Part shown: positions 63,461 through 64,000 of the stretch, piece by piece | Layout of the letters: the number at the start of each line of letters is the position of its first letter | How positions within the stretch are numbered: position 1 is the stretch's first letter | Assembly: GCF_000559025.1 (NCBI RefSeq) | Contig: NZ_JAAN01000014.1 | Span: 1-64,000, forward strand | Direction: 5' to 3' | Length of the DNA: 64,000 nucleotides | Source of the DNA: Luteimonas huabeiensis HB2 | GTDB lineage: Bacteria > Pseudomonadota > Gammaproteobacteria > Xanthomonadales > Xanthomonadaceae | Notes under the pieces: model-generated | The model's database searches: none | Told to the model about the DNA's origin: nothing | Seen by the model: only the letters and a program-made list of their open reading frames with translations | Position numbers and translations under genes: made by a program

Positions 63461-63900
63461 GGCCGGCTCCTGCGGTGCGCGTCGATGCGGGCGACGGCCT
63501 TGGCAACGTCCGCTTCGCCGTAGACGACATAGCGCTGGTCCACCACCACCGCAGGGATGGTGGTGATGCCGAGGCTCCAAGCGTCCACGACACCCTGGTA
63601 GGCGGTCGCGACGCGGGTCTGAAGCGCGGCGCCGCCGGCCTTAAGGCGCTGTTGGACGAGCGCGGTGCTGCGGGTGGCGTCGGCCGGCAGGTCGGTGGCC
63701 AGCTCGGCCTCGATGCGGGCGGCCTGGTCCAGCGTGATGACGCGCGCATCGGCCGGCGCCTGTACGGGGTGGCGGCTGTCGGTCACGACGATCAGGGCGT
63801 CGTTGGCCTGGGCGGCCGCATGGCCGGCGAACGCGGCGAGCAGCGCGACGGCCAGCAGGCCTCGCCGCAGCATCGGAGAATCGAGGGATGAGGTCGGCAT
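63457..63900 (-). CDS. ICE conjugation protein, PFL_4709 (TIGR03757) family
   Basis: 147 residues with signal peptide (LRRGLLAVALLAAFAGHAAA). The core is DALIVVTDSRHPVQAPADAR, VITLDQAARIEAELATDLPA, GITTIPAVVVDQRYVVYGEA, DVAKAVARIDA; the last part looks thioredoxin-like, as in TraW/TrbC-like assembly proteins. It precedes the TraU-like gene in the conserved order of GI-type elements. Confidence 0.88.
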   Translation of the reverse strand: MPTSSLDSPMLRRGLLAVALLAAFAGHAAAQANDALIVVTDSRHPVQAPADARVITLDQAARIEAELATDLPADATRSTALVQQRLKAGGAALQTRVATAYQGVVDAWSLGITTIPAVVVDQRYVVYGEADVAKAVARIDAHRRSRP

Positions 63901-64000
63901 GGTGAACTACCGTCGAGTGGACGATGGCGGTAGTCGACCGCAGTCGATGCGGGGGCACGACAAACAAACGGGCACCGGCGCGCCCCGATTTGCCGGGATG
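63901..64000. other. Window edge, upstream of PFL_4709-like gene
   Basis: 100 bases with no gene supported; presumably the leader of the transfer operon segment and the end of a neighbouring gene outside the window. Confidence 0.3.

Larger units (their letters stand above)
32838..64000. mobile_element. Integrative and conjugative element, left ~31 kb (ICEclc/PFGI-1-like)
   Basis: It starts at the tRNA-Gly 3' end with a large tyrosine recombinase pointing away from the tRNA, carries a MobH relaxase (traI) and the beginning of the ICE-type (GI-type) type IV secretion cluster (TraG-like, PFL_4711, PFL_4710, PFL_4709 families). Cargo comprises metal resistance, lipid A modification, a toxin-antitoxin pair and an HNH-like protein. 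The remaining transfer genes, replication/partition genes and attR are outside the window. Confidence 0.9.

Overview
The window is GC-rich chromosomal DNA with the gene style of a Lysobacteraceae/Xanthomonadaceae gammaproteobacterium (Lysobacter, Luteimonas or Pseudoxanthomonas type). This is inferred from gene content: a gapA-pgk-pyk-aldolase cluster, M28 peptidase, TonB receptor, GDSL autotransporter and thiG-trmB pair, plus tight 4-base gene overlaps. Positions 1-32763 are chromosomal backbone with small mobile remnants. Positions 32838-64000 are the left ~31 kb of an integrative and conjugative element (ICE) inserted at a tRNA-Gly(CCC) gene; its right end lies outside the window.

Backbone. 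The window opens in the 3' end of an Rhs protein with an AT-richer toxin-like tip and an overlapping small lipoprotein-like gene, a toxin/immunity candidate. A decayed IS481-type element (1280-2510) follows, then an S1/P1 nuclease and OmpW. Next is a glycolytic cluster (gapA, pgk, HAD phosphatase, pyk, class I aldolase); the 5' end of pgk is duplicated around a small palindromic insertion. A cysK-like gene ends inside a ~170-bp palindromic repeat. Further on are an RND efflux pair, an acetyltransferase, an AGCS alanine symporter, a SpoU methyltransferase, an M28 peptidase, mscL, a FAH-family enzyme, a Rieske protein, an SLC13 permease, and trmB-thiG. A TonB receptor/PHP hydrolase pair sits between thiG and thiS. 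A GDSL-esterase autotransporter precedes the tRNA.

ICE. After the tRNA come phased 10-bp repeats, a 634-residue IntB13-like integrase, an HTH-less LysR protein, an Xre regulator and a full LysR regulator. Cargo 1 is a heavy-metal module (czcI-like, czcC, czcB, czcA, a mini-CDF protein, a P1B-4 ATPase). Cargo 2 is a translationally coupled envelope-modification module: ArnT-like transferase, an unknown 75-residue ORF, UDP-glucuronate epimerase, Ugd, an ArnC-like glycosyltransferase, an LpxB-N-terminal-like protein and an EptA-like phosphoethanolamine transferase. It is bracketed by one intact and one frameshifted czcI-like gene. Then come the MobH relaxase TraI, a PrlF-YhaV toxin-antitoxin pair, a DUF3742 protein, an unrecognised protein with an HNH-like N-terminus, and the start of the ICE type IV secretion genes (TraG-like, PFL_4711, PFL_4710 and PFL_4709 families).

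Together the ICE links self-transfer with efflux of Zn/Cd/Co-type metals and, by inference, modification of lipid A by uronic acid and phosphoethanolamine, a plausible route to cationic-peptide resistance. The most unusual items are the doubly ATGA-coupled 75-residue ORF, a quadruplex-like G-run array ahead of the relaxase gene, a fossil relaxase fragment upstream of the metal operon, the pgk 5' duplication and the HNH-like cargo protein.
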